In this document: positions 8,155 to 16,037 of the stretch, one piece after another
Layout: every line of letters starts with the position of its first letter
Position numbering within the stretch: the stretch's first letter is position 1
Program-made: the position numbers and the translations under genes
Notes under the pieces: generated by a model
What the model saw: the letters and a program-made list of their open reading frames with translations, nothing else
What the model was told of the DNA's origin: nothing
Databases searched by the model: none
Source: Deinococcus cellulosilyticus NBRC 106333 = KACC 11606
GTDB lineage: Bacteria > Deinococcota > Deinococci > Deinococcales > Deinococcaceae
DNA length: 16,989 nt
Direction: 5' to 3'
NCBI RefSeq assembly: GCF_007990775.1
Contig: NZ_BJXB01000057.1
Coordinates: 1-16,989, forward strand

Positions 8155-9509
8155 GTGACCTCCTCATCGGCATAGAGTTTCACCCTGTTCAAATGGTGCT
8201 CGGCGTCTTCCAGGTAGAAACTGCGGGTGATGCTGTCCACCAGACGGGGAATGGCATACTTCATGCTGGAGATGGACGCTCCACTCAGGCCCATGCTTGC
8301 TGTCGCCCCGAAGCTGAAATCATACAGGTGTTTCAAAGGAGGGCAGCACCCAGGCTGGGTCTCCTGAAAAGAATAATCCGGCCCCAGATAGGGATAGAAT
8401 TCTGCAACATCCCCTTTGAGGGGATACCGGTCTCCCCACGTGGCAATGAACTCCCGGAACAGCTTGAACTCGGGCCTGACCCGTGGATTGACCTGAAAGC
8501 CCGTCCCAAAGATCACAAAATCGAACTCCTCCTCCCCCTGATCGGTCTGCACCACCACTTTCCCGTCCTCGAAGCGGGCAGATTGCCAGTTGCAACCCGG
8601 ATGCAGGGTGAACGCCGGATGGTTGCGGGTCCGGGCCACATTGTCATCCGTGGGAGGCTGGGGGGCCAGAAGGAACTTCAGCCATTGCAGCTTCATTTCA
8701 TCCGGGAGGTCTGCAGTGTGCTTCAGAAACCCCGTGAATTCAAAAAATCGGTAGTAGTTGACGCTGGGGAAGGTCTTCTGGCGCATGTACAGGTCCACTT
8801 TTGCCCCTGCCTCCAGCGCGCACCCTGCATTGTCAAATGCACTCGCTCCTGCGCCCAGAACGCCCACCCGCTTGCCTGCAAGCCGATCAAAATCAATTTC
8901 CTCGCAGGTGTGGGCAAAGTGGGACCGGGGGAGACCAGCCGCACACTCAGGATTCTTCCAGAACCCTGCCCCACCCATTCCGGTGGCCCAGACCACCCGC
9001 CTGGCCCTGTGGGAAGTGATGCCCTCAGGCGTCCTGTAAACCACCTCAAACCCCTGATCCAGCGGAATGATCTTCTGGACTTTCGCCCGGTTTTCCACAG
9101 GCACCTTTGTCATGTGGCGGTACCAGCGCAGGTACTCCATCCACAGCGGACGGGGAATTTTGCCCATCTTCTGGTATTCTTCCTCCGAAAAACGGGCCTC
9201 AAAATACGCCTGAAAGGTCATGCTGGGAATGCCCAGGTCCGGCCCCGTCAGGTGCTTCGGGGTGCGCAGGGTGCGCATGCGGGCAAAAGACTCCCACACC
9301 CCCTCCTGCCCCTCACCGTGCTCGTCCAGCACCAGAATGCGGTTCACCCGCTCACGCATCAGACCGAATGCAATGGTCAGACCCGCCTGACCGCCCCCGA
9401 TGATCAGCACATCCAGCGTTCCAGGGGTCTCGGGAATCCAGTCCCGGGCAGGATAACGCAGCAACTCCAGATCCTTCTTCACACGGTCTTCCAGTTCAAT
9501 GAGCGTCAC
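8142..9509 (-). CDS. FAD/NAD(P)-binding monooxygenase-like flavoprotein; candidate urate hydroxylase
   Basis: A 455-residue protein with two dinucleotide-binding folds: FAD site LIIGGGQAGLTIAFGL (35-50) and NAD(P) site VGVLGAGASAFDNAG (215-229), with the linking ATG-type motifs VVWATGMGG (172-180) and FVIFGTGFQ (331-339). This is the layout of flavin-containing and Baeyer-Villiger-type monooxygenases, not of the single-Rossmann hydroxylase HpxO. The start is GTG (9509) after AAGGGGG, overlapping uraD by 14 nt; its end overlaps uraH by 13 nt. Being locked between the genes that act on the next two intermediates, and with no uricase in the window, it may convert urate to 5-hydroxyisourate. The fold assignment is firm; the substrate is inference from position only. 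No signal peptide or membrane segment is seen. Confidence 0.85.
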   Translation of the reverse strand: MTLIELEDRVKKDLELLRYPARDWIPETPGTLDVLIIGGGQAGLTIAFGLMRERVNRILVLDEHGEGQEGVWESFARMRTLRTPKHLTGPDLGIPSMTFQAYFEARFSEEEYQKMGKIPRPLWMEYLRWYRHMTKVPVENRAKVQKIIPLDQGFEVVYRTPEGITSHRARRVVWATGMGGAGFWKNPECAAGLPRSHFAHTCEEIDFDRLAGKRVGVLGAGASAFDNAGCALEAGAKVDLYMRQKTFPSVNYYRFFEFTGFLKHTADLPDEMKLQWLKFLLAPQPPTDDNVARTRNHPAFTLHPGCNWQSARFEDGKVVVQTDQGEEEFDFVIFGTGFQVNPRVRPEFKLFREFIATWGDRYPLKGDVAEFYPYLGPDYSFQETQPGCCPPLKHLYDFSFGATASMGLSGASISSMKYAIPRLVDSITRSFYLEDAEHHLNRVKLYADEEVTWPV

Positions 9510-9999
9510 CGAGGGCCCCCTTCAGCCGATGAAACACAATGCGCTCGATTTGCCGCAGGGCCTCGCGGCGCTCGGAGTCGGCATCGTTCATCAGGCGCAC
9601 TTCAAAAGCCTGCAGAATCGTATCGACGGTGTTGTCCTTTACCGCAATGATAAACGGAAACCCGAAACGGGATTTGTATGCAGAATTGAGTTTCTGGAAC
9701 AGCTCAAAACGTGTCGGGTCCAGACGGTCCAGACCCACACTGCCCTGCTCTTGCTGCGAAGCATCTGTCAGCTTCGCTTTTGTGGCCAGATCGGGATGTG
9801 CCCGGATCAATGAAAGCTGCTCATCCATTGAGGCGTCCTGCAGCACCAGATTGAAGGCCCACAGCACCCCATCCACATCCTTGAAAGGCAGATAATTCGC
9901 AGCCCGTTCAACCACCCACGGGGAGTGCTCAAACAGCCACCCGAGTTCACGCACGAAGGATTCACGGTCCAGCGTTTCAATGGTGGAAAAGTTCAACAT
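9496..9999 (-). CDS. uraD: OHCU decarboxylase
   Basis: Decarboxylates 2-oxo-4-hydroxy-4-carboxy-5-ureidoimidazoline stereospecifically to (S)-allantoin. The 167-residue length is typical. Diagnostic pieces are LGWLFEHSPWVVERA (19-33), RAHPDLA with the presumed catalytic His68, SQQEQGSVGLD with an acidic partner (Glu84), and FPFIIAVKDNT in the C-terminal half. It is the first gene of the second transcription unit: a strong ribosome site (AAGGAG, 5 nt before the ATG) and a promoter about 130 nt upstream. Its stop lies inside the start of the flavoprotein gene, so the two are probably coupled. Confidence 0.95.
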   Translation of the reverse strand: MLNFSTIETLDRESFVRELGWLFEHSPWVVERAANYLPFKDVDGVLWAFNLVLQDASMDEQLSLIRAHPDLATKAKLTDASQQEQGSVGLDRLDPTRFELFQKLNSAYKSRFGFPFIIAVKDNTVDTILQAFEVRLMNDADSERREALRQIERIVFHRLKGALGDAH

Positions 10000-10004
10000 C
10001 CCAA

Positions 10005-10029
10005 CTCCTTTCCCCCGAACGGGAGGGAG
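10005..10029 (-). promoter_or_regulatory. Possible hairpin covering the uraD ribosome binding site
   Basis: In the minus-strand RNA, CTCCCTCCC (10029-10021) can pair with GGGGG (10016-10012) and, after an AAA bulge, with GGAG (10008-10005), leaving a GTTC loop. The GGAG is the core of the uraD Shine-Dalgarno. If it forms, the structure would limit translation initiation of the whole second unit. Found by eye only. Confidence 0.3.
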
Positions 10030-10105
10030 CGCATCAAGACCAGAACTTCAGAAGGCAATTGGCAAGGGAAAAGGGCTTTTGGGGTCCCCCAGGGAAGAGG
10101 GATTC

Positions 10106-10121
10106 TGGCGTGAGAACGCCA
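10106..10121. repeat. Perfect 6-bp inverted repeat in the uraD leader
   Basis: TGGCGT and ACGCCA are separated by GAGA. The repeat lies just downstream of the expected transcription start of the uraD unit, a position fitting either a repressor operator or a small leader hairpin. It has no T-run in the minus-strand transcript, so it is not a terminator of that unit. Confidence 0.45.
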
Positions 10122-10131
10122 AATTTAAGGT

Positions 10132-10160
10132 AGTTTAGGGGGTGAGGGGGAGATTGTCAA
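10132..10160 (-). promoter_or_regulatory. Promoter of the uraD-xdhC unit
   Basis: On the minus strand a perfect TTGACA (10160-10155) is followed after 17 nt by TAAACT (10137-10132), which fits both the sigma-70 pattern and the Deinococcus TANNNT box. The -35 box overlaps the stop codon of the upstream amidase (10157-10159). Transcription should begin near 10125, giving a leader of roughly 125 nt before uraD. The sequence TTTGACAATCT here is identical over 11 nt to the regulator promoter. The gap 10000-10156 holds no gene, only this promoter and the leader structures. Confidence 0.72.
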
Positions 10161-11401
10161 ACCTCCCCCAGATCCCTCAGCACCCCTGCCAGCACCTCAA
10201 CCCCTGTTCTGATGTGTTCAGGACTGGCGTACTCATCTGGCCTGTGGCTGATGCCATCTTTGCAGGGAATGAAAATCATGGCAGTGGGGGCAATTCTTGC
10301 CATGAACAGGCTGTCATGATAGGCACGGGAAACCATGTTCTGATAAGGAATCCCCAGCTTTTCACAGTTGCTCTGGATGGTCTTCACCAGCATGGGGTCA
10401 GATTTTGAAGGGGGGTCCTGATTGAGCATCTCGAGTTCCATGCGGATGCCGCGTTTCAGGCAGATGTCCTCTGCCGCCTGCAGAAGACTCTGCAGCACAC
10501 GGTCCCTGCGTGTCGCCTCAATGTCTCTGAGGTCCACCCCCAGTTCCACCTTGCTGGGAATGCTGTTGATGGCATTGGGATGCACCTGCACCAGACCCAC
10601 TGTGCCCACGGTGTCGATGGTGCCATGGTCCTTCACGGCCTGCTCGATGCACAGGGCAATTTCACTGGCGGCCAGAAAAGCGTCTTTGCGGTCTGGCATC
10701 AGCACAGCTCCGGCATGTCCCCCCTGGCCCGTCAGGTGCAACTTGAAACTGCTGGGTGCAGCAATGGCTGTCACCACCCCGATGGGAAGCCCAGCCTTTT
10801 CCAGGTTTGGCATCTGCTCGATGTGCAGCTCCACAAAAGCAAAGTAATGCTGGTCGGAAAGCTGGACTTTGCCGAGGTCTCCCAGGAATCCCCCCTGTGC
10901 TCTGGCATCATCAAAAGACATGTGGTCCTGGTCTCTGAATTTCAGGGCCTCTTCTGGTTTCAGGGCACCACTGAGCATTCGGGACCCCAGACAGCCCACC
11001 CCAAAGCGGGTGGGTTCTTCGGCATTGAAGACCAGCAGTTCGATGGACCTGCGTGGCTGGAAACCAGAGCGCTTCAGGGCGCGCATCGCTTCGAGGCCAC
11101 CCAGAACGCCCACTGTTCCGTCATACTTGCCTGCATGAGGAATGGCATCAATGTGAGAGCCTGTGCCCACCTTTGGCAGCCTGGGATTTTTGCCTTCAAA
11201 GGTGGCAAAAATGTTCCCGATGGCATCTTCCCGCCAGGAAAATCCGGCCTCCTCAATCCGGCGTTTCAGGTACGCTCTGGCTTTCTGGTCGGTCTCCGTC
11301 CAGAGCACACGGGTCACCGATGGAGGAGGGGTGTCACTGAAAGCCGCAAGCTCTTCCAGTTCATGCATCAGGGCATCAATGTCAATGTTCATTTCAGTCA
11401 T
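10157..11401 (-). CDS. M20-family amidase, probable ureidoglycolate amidohydrolase (UAH-like)
   Basis: Metal-dependent amidase of the allantoate amidohydrolase/N-carbamoylase group, 414 residues. Metal ligands are visible: GSHIDAIP (His83), GKYDG (Asp94), NAEEPTRF (Glu128/129), ELHIEQ (His193) and late ISHRPDEY (about His386). The segments SHIDAIPHAGKYDG, KRSGFQPRRS and EEPTRFGVGCLGSR resemble what I recall of plant ureidoglycolate amidohydrolase, whereas the paralogue at 12506-13729 has the SVPNGGKYDG form usual in allantoate amidohydrolases. I therefore infer that this enzyme splits (S)-ureidoglycolate to glyoxylate, CO2 and two ammonia. The allantoate or N-carbamoyl amino acid specificity cannot be excluded. 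AGAGGA precedes the ATG at 11401. A repeat element separates it from allE. Confidence 0.85.
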   Translation of the reverse strand: MTEMNIDIDALMHELEELAAFSDTPPPSVTRVLWTETDQKARAYLKRRIEEAGFSWREDAIGNIFATFEGKNPRLPKVGTGSHIDAIPHAGKYDGTVGVLGGLEAMRALKRSGFQPRRSIELLVFNAEEPTRFGVGCLGSRMLSGALKPEEALKFRDQDHMSFDDARAQGGFLGDLGKVQLSDQHYFAFVELHIEQMPNLEKAGLPIGVVTAIAAPSSFKLHLTGQGGHAGAVLMPDRKDAFLAASEIALCIEQAVKDHGTIDTVGTVGLVQVHPNAINSIPSKVELGVDLRDIEATRRDRVLQSLLQAAEDICLKRGIRMELEMLNQDPPSKSDPMLVKTIQSNCEKLGIPYQNMVSRAYHDSLFMARIAPTAMIFIPCKDGISHRPDEYASPEHIRTGVEVLAGVLRDLGEV

Positions 11402-11498
11402 GGGTCCTCTGGGTGTGGGTGAGGTGGGCTTTTGAGGGTGCTGAGGCTGAAATCCCCCTGTGCCGCGCTTCGCTTGGCACGGTCCCCCGTCAGCGTTG

Positions 11499-11530
11499 GG
11501 GGACTTGGTGTGCGTCTGGCATGGTCTCCA
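11499..11530. repeat. 32-nt direct repeat, copy 1
   Basis: The 32 bases beginning GGGGACTTGG and ending GGTCTCCA are identical to those at 11562-11593, with a period of 63 bp. Each copy is preceded by a small inverted repeat (GTCCCCC/GGGGGAC here). Confidence 0.9.
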
Positions 11531-11561
11531 ATGGGGTCATTCATCAGCCTCCCTGGTTGGA

Positions 11562-11593
11562 GGGGACTTGGTGTGCGTCTGGCATGGTCTCCA
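11562..11593. repeat. 32-nt direct repeat, copy 2
   Basis: Exact copy of 11499-11530. The inverted repeat just before it is CCTCC/GGAGG, different in sequence from the one before copy 1 but in the same place, so the unit seems to be hairpin plus conserved arm. Confidence 0.9.
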
Positions 11594-11639
11594 GTTGAGT
11601 TTTCCACCAACCCCCCTTCGTTAAGTGCCTGAGTGCGAC

Positions 11640-11684
11640 GCGGGCCGTCCCGCAAGCGACTCAGTGCGAAACGGGCCGTCCCGT
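11640..11684. repeat. Two 31-bp-spaced CCGT-loop hairpins
   Basis: GCGGG-CCGT-CCCGC (11640-11653) and ACGGG-CCGT-CCCGT (11671-11684) are tandem copies at a 31-bp period, both preceded by AGTGCGA. The outermost base pair differs (G-C against A-T) but pairing is kept. Confidence 0.75.
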
Positions 11685-11764
11685 GAGCACGCAGTCAGAG
11701 GCAAGAAGCACGTAGTAGAGGCAAGAAGTGGGGGGATTTCAGCGGAAGCAACCCCAGAAAGGGC

Positions 11765-12502
11765 CTAAACGTGCGGATGCCGATTCACGTCCTTGTAGAT
11801 CAGATACCCAGACACCCCATTGGACGAAGTGAACCACTGGGGGCAGTAAGGGGCCATGTAGATCACATCGCCTGCTTTGACCGCGTGGTGGTCTTCGTTC
11901 AGCAAGTAGACACCTTCTCCCTGCAGCATCACCAGACCGTGTTCCATCACGTGGATTTCCACAAAGGGGAGGGTCACGCCTGGGGGGTAAGTCATCACAT
12001 TCACTGCGAAGTCAAAGGCTGGGTGGTCTGGAAGCAAGGTCTGGAGGTCAATGCGGTCCTCGCCTGGGAGGGGTTTCACCAGAACCTCGCTGGCGTTGCC
12101 AATCACGAAATCTGGAGCCGGGACCTCTCCCAGCGGCACGTAGGGTTTTTCGATCACGGTCAGGCGGGCCACATCATCTGAAGTCAGGGTGTGGCTCAGT
12201 CCTGGGGGCAGGTAGGCATAACCTGCAGATTGCAGGGTGCGCTGGTTGGTGCCCACCGTCAGGCGCACAGAACCCCCATGCACGTAAACGAAGCGGCTGA
12301 AGCCTGTGGGCAGCACCCCGAGTTCCCCACCAGCTTGCAATTCTGCAGTGTACTGGGTGAATTTTGCACCCAGATGGGGGGAGATGTGCACGATCGCGGT
12401 GGCATTGCGCATTCCTGGGAGGGGGGCCCGAACAAATGCATCAGGGGTGTGGAGGGTGTAATTCGGTCGGATCTTGCTGCGTGTGAATCCCAGACGTTGC
12501 AT
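11765..12502 (-). CDS. allE: (S)-ureidoglycine aminohydrolase
   Basis: Manganese-dependent bicupin enzyme that replaces the amino group of (S)-ureidoglycine, giving (S)-ureidoglycolate and ammonia. The 245 residues show two cupin halves, and the C-terminal one carries the metal site EIHVMEH (Glu182, His184, His188) and PYCPQW with Gln222. The spacing +2, +6, +40 equals that of the Glu, His, His and substrate-binding Gln described for the Arabidopsis enzyme, so the assignment is strong. The N-terminus (GFTRSKIRPNYTLHTPD) is also typical of the E. coli AllE (YlbA) family. The ATG is three bases after the allC stop (TGA-GCC-ATG). The unit appears interrupted downstream by the repeat element. Confidence 0.94.
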   Translation of the reverse strand: MQRLGFTRSKIRPNYTLHTPDAFVRAPLPGMRNATAIVHISPHLGAKFTQYTAELQAGGELGVLPTGFSRFVYVHGGSVRLTVGTNQRTLQSAGYAYLPPGLSHTLTSDDVARLTVIEKPYVPLGEVPAPDFVIGNASEVLVKPLPGEDRIDLQTLLPDHPAFDFAVNVMTYPPGVTLPFVEIHVMEHGLVMLQGEGVYLLNEDHHAVKAGDVIYMAPYCPQWFTSSNGVSGYLIYKDVNRHPHV

Positions 12503-12505
12503 GGC

Positions 12506-13729
12506 TCACCTCAGGATCTGGTTCAGAAAATGCCCGGAGACTTTCAGGGCGGCTTCGACATCCTCAAACTGCACGGTTTCATCGGGGTGGTGGCTGATCG
12601 CATTGGGGGAGCGGACAAACAGCATGGACACGTCTGTCACCTGCGCCATCACCATGGCGTCATGTCCTGCTCCACTTGGCAGGGTGAATTCGGGAAGCCC
12701 GCAGAATTTGCAGGCGTCAAGCAGAAGTTCCATGTGCCTGTCTTCGCAGATCACGGCTTTCTGGTCGAGGGGAAGTTCATGCTGCAGCCCGATGTGCCTT
12801 TTCTGGGTGATCATGTGGGCCTCATGCAGCAGTTCCTGCACGGCAGAGAGCCGCTTCTCATCAGACAGGTGACGCACATCCAGACTCAGTTGCACCTGCT
12901 CTGGAATGACGTTGCTGGTGTTGGGTTTCACCTCCACCTTGCCCACGGTGGCGACCAGGCCCGGCGTGCCCAGGGCATGATTTTCCACGCAGGAGATGAA
13001 TTCTGCTGCCCCGGTCAGGGCGTCAAGCCTCATGGGCATGGGGGTGGTTCCAGCGTGCCCGGCTTTTCCCAGAAAGGTCAGGTTCAGTCTGGACTGGCCC
13101 ACAATTCCACTGACCACCCCGACAGGAAGGCCTTTTTCGGCCAGCACAGGTCCCTGCTCGATGTGGATTTCAAAGTATCCCAGCAGTTCTCTGGGTTCAT
13201 AGGCCTCAATGGGGATGCGGTTCTGGTCCAGACCCCACCGGAACAGGGTTTCGGAGAGGGTCTGGTGTTCAGCGTCCTTTTTCTTGAGCCATTCGGCCTG
13301 GAAGCTGCCTGCCAGGGTGGAGGACCCCAGAAAGGGCTGCTGGAACCTCACCCCTTCTTCTTCACTGAAGGCGACGATCTCCAGGTGGTGCTGCAGGTCT
13401 TCGGGTTTGAAGAGGTGTGAAAGGGCAATGCCCATCAGGACGCCCAGCGTTCCGTCGTACTTGCCCCCATTGGGCACACTGTCGATGTGCGAGGCAACAA
13501 TGAAGGTTCTGGCATTCGGATTCGGACTGCGTTTCAGTCCTCTGACGTTGCCGATGGCATCCACCCGGACCTCCAGACCGGCGTCTTTCATCCACTCGGT
13601 GAGGTATCGGTGGGCGGCACGGGTGGCAGAAGACAGAAAGACACGGTGAACCTGTCCGGGCACGTCGGTGCAGTGGGACAGCAGTTCACAGCGTTTCAAC
13701 ACCTGTTCGGTCAGGGCTCTGGCGTCCAT
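12506..13729 (-). CDS. allC: Allantoate amidohydrolase (M20 family)
   Basis: Hydrolyses allantoate to (S)-ureidoglycine, CO2 and ammonia. The 407-residue protein has the dinuclear metal site of the family: ASHIDSVPNGGKYDG (His81, Asp92), AFSEEEGVRF (Glu123-125), FEIHIEQGP (His189) and late ISHHPDE (about His380), with the lid/dimerisation domain between. FSEEEGVRF and SVPNGGKYDG are characteristic of allantoate amidohydrolases and N-carbamoyl-L-amino acid hydrolases; the allE neighbour, which uses its unstable product, favours allantoate. The ATG follows the aceB stop by one base (TGA-C-ATG). It is a distant paralogue of the enzyme at 10157-11401. Confidence 0.88.
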   Translation of the reverse strand: MDARALTEQVLKRCELLSHCTDVPGQVHRVFLSSATRAAHRYLTEWMKDAGLEVRVDAIGNVRGLKRSPNPNARTFIVASHIDSVPNGGKYDGTLGVLMGIALSHLFKPEDLQHHLEIVAFSEEEGVRFQQPFLGSSTLAGSFQAEWLKKKDAEHQTLSETLFRWGLDQNRIPIEAYEPRELLGYFEIHIEQGPVLAEKGLPVGVVSGIVGQSRLNLTFLGKAGHAGTTPMPMRLDALTGAAEFISCVENHALGTPGLVATVGKVEVKPNTSNVIPEQVQLSLDVRHLSDEKRLSAVQELLHEAHMITQKRHIGLQHELPLDQKAVICEDRHMELLLDACKFCGLPEFTLPSGAGHDAMVMAQVTDVSMLFVRSPNAISHHPDETVQFEDVEAALKVSGHFLNQILR

Positions 13730-13730
13730 G

Positions 13731-15237
<1,507 letters not shown>

Positions 15238-15263
<26 letters not shown>

Positions 15264-15921
15264 GATCCCCCGTTTCTGACTGGCGCAACCCCGACAGGTA
15301 GCTGTAAATGCTCGCCCGTGAGAGTCCCAGCCTTTTGGCGACAATGGGAATGGCTTTCTGAAGTTGAAAAACGCCGCGCCTGTCGAGCGTGCCACAGAGT
15401 TTCTGTTTCTCTGCTCTGGAAAGGCGGTTCAGGCTCACCCCGAGTCTACGTTCCTCCTCGTCCAGAACACTGTGGACCGTCTCACTGACTTCGAGGGGGA
15501 AACTCTGGGTGCTCACCAGTTCACCGCCTCCAAGCTCGGTCAGTAAAGCTGCGGCCAGACGCAATTCGGTGACATCCATGTTGATGCATACGGCACCAAA
15601 CACCTCCCCCTGGTCATCTCTGAGCGGGATGGTGCTGGTTTTGACCACCCGTCCTTCTGCGGTCCGGTTCACCACATTGAGACGCATCTGCGCATCTCTG
15701 CCTTCCTGCATGATGGACAGGACATTCGGGCTGACTGGACTGCCCACCTTGCGTTTGGTGATCTCTCCCGAAATGGCCCGGATGCTGTGGTCCGGGTCCG
15801 AGAAATCATGCAACACCACCTCGGTCTGGGAACCCAGGGTGGCGGTCAGACCGTCCAGCAAAGACTGGAGGGCAACAAATGCAGTGTGGTGTGCAGGGTT
15901 GGGGGCAGGCTTGCGTGCCAT
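15238..15921 (-). CDS. YheO-type transcriptional regulator
   Basis: A 227-residue protein with an N-terminal YheO/PAS-like sensor region (about 10-120; TEVVLHDFSDPDHSIRAISG, RDDQGEVFGAVCINMDVTEL) and a C-terminal helix-turn-helix (about 165-211; FQLQKAIPIVAKRLGLSRA then SIYSYL). Known members include the D-arginine repressor DauR. As first gene of the ureide unit it very likely controls the cluster; the ligand (perhaps urate, allantoin or another intermediate) cannot be told from sequence. It is clearly not the MarR-type HucR that regulates uricase in D. radiodurans. The ATG at 15921 lies 5 nt from a -10 box, so the mRNA is probably leaderless. Confidence 0.88.
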
Positions 15922-15926
15922 GAGAC

Positions 15927-15956
15927 AGTCTAAGGACTGCTCTGGCAGATTGTCAA
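15927..15956 (-). promoter_or_regulatory. Leaderless promoter of the regulator-aceB-allC-allE unit
   Basis: On the minus strand a perfect TTGACA (15956-15951) is followed after 18 nt by TAGACT (15932-15927), and GTCTC then leads straight into the ATG at 15921. With the usual 6-7 nt from the -10 box, transcription starts at or within a base of the start codon. There is no Shine-Dalgarno, which agrees with leaderless expression. Confidence 0.72.
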
Positions 15957-15958
15957 AT

Positions 15959-15978
15959 TTCTGGACAGGGTGTCAGAA
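15959..15978. promoter_or_regulatory. Imperfect palindrome just upstream of the regulator -35 box
   Basis: TTCTG-ACA-CCC-TGT-C-CAGAA (minus-strand reading) is symmetrical except for one inserted base. Its position directly next to the -35 element suits a binding site for an activator or for the regulator itself. The rest of the gap 15922-16037 shows no gene and no convincing terminator for the upstream gene. Confidence 0.35.
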
Positions 15979-16037
15979 CAGCGTGTTTGTGCCAAAGGAC
16001 CGCTGGAAGCATCGGGGACGTGTCTCGGGAATCAATT

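Larger units (their letters stand above)
11446..11743. mobile_element. MITE-like repeat element with 13-bp terminal inverted repeats
   Basis: GCTGAAATCCCCC (11446-11458) and its exact reverse complement (11731-11743) bound 298 bp of short repeats and hairpins: GTCCCCC/GGGGGAC (11482-11504), a 32-nt direct repeat in two copies, two CGGG-CCGT-CCCG hairpins and AGAGGCAAGAAG twice. No transposase or plausible protein is encoded, which suggests a non-autonomous element or a mosaic of intergenic repeats. I see no clear target duplication at the ends. It fills most of the 363-nt gap between allE and the UAH-like gene; the flanking 44 nt (11402-11445) and 21 nt (11744-11764) hold nothing else I recognise. 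Confidence 0.6.

Noticed and set aside
8193..9650. Plus-strand frame of 485 codons opposite the flavoprotein gene
   Set aside because: Antisense to a gene with clear FAD and NAD(P) sites; the translated product is Arg/His/Pro-rich without domain features.
11398..11655. Minus-strand 85-codon frame in the repeat element
   Set aside because: Its repeated GDHARRTPSP segments are simply the translated 32-nt DNA repeats; no ribosome site.
11446..11743. CRISPR array
   Set aside because: Only two copies of the 32-nt repeat, terminal inverted repeats outside them, further unrelated repeats within, and no cas genes.
15264..15395. Longer malate synthase with start at 15395
   Set aside because: The extra 44 residues fall inside the helix-turn-helix end of the regulator and are unlike malate synthase.
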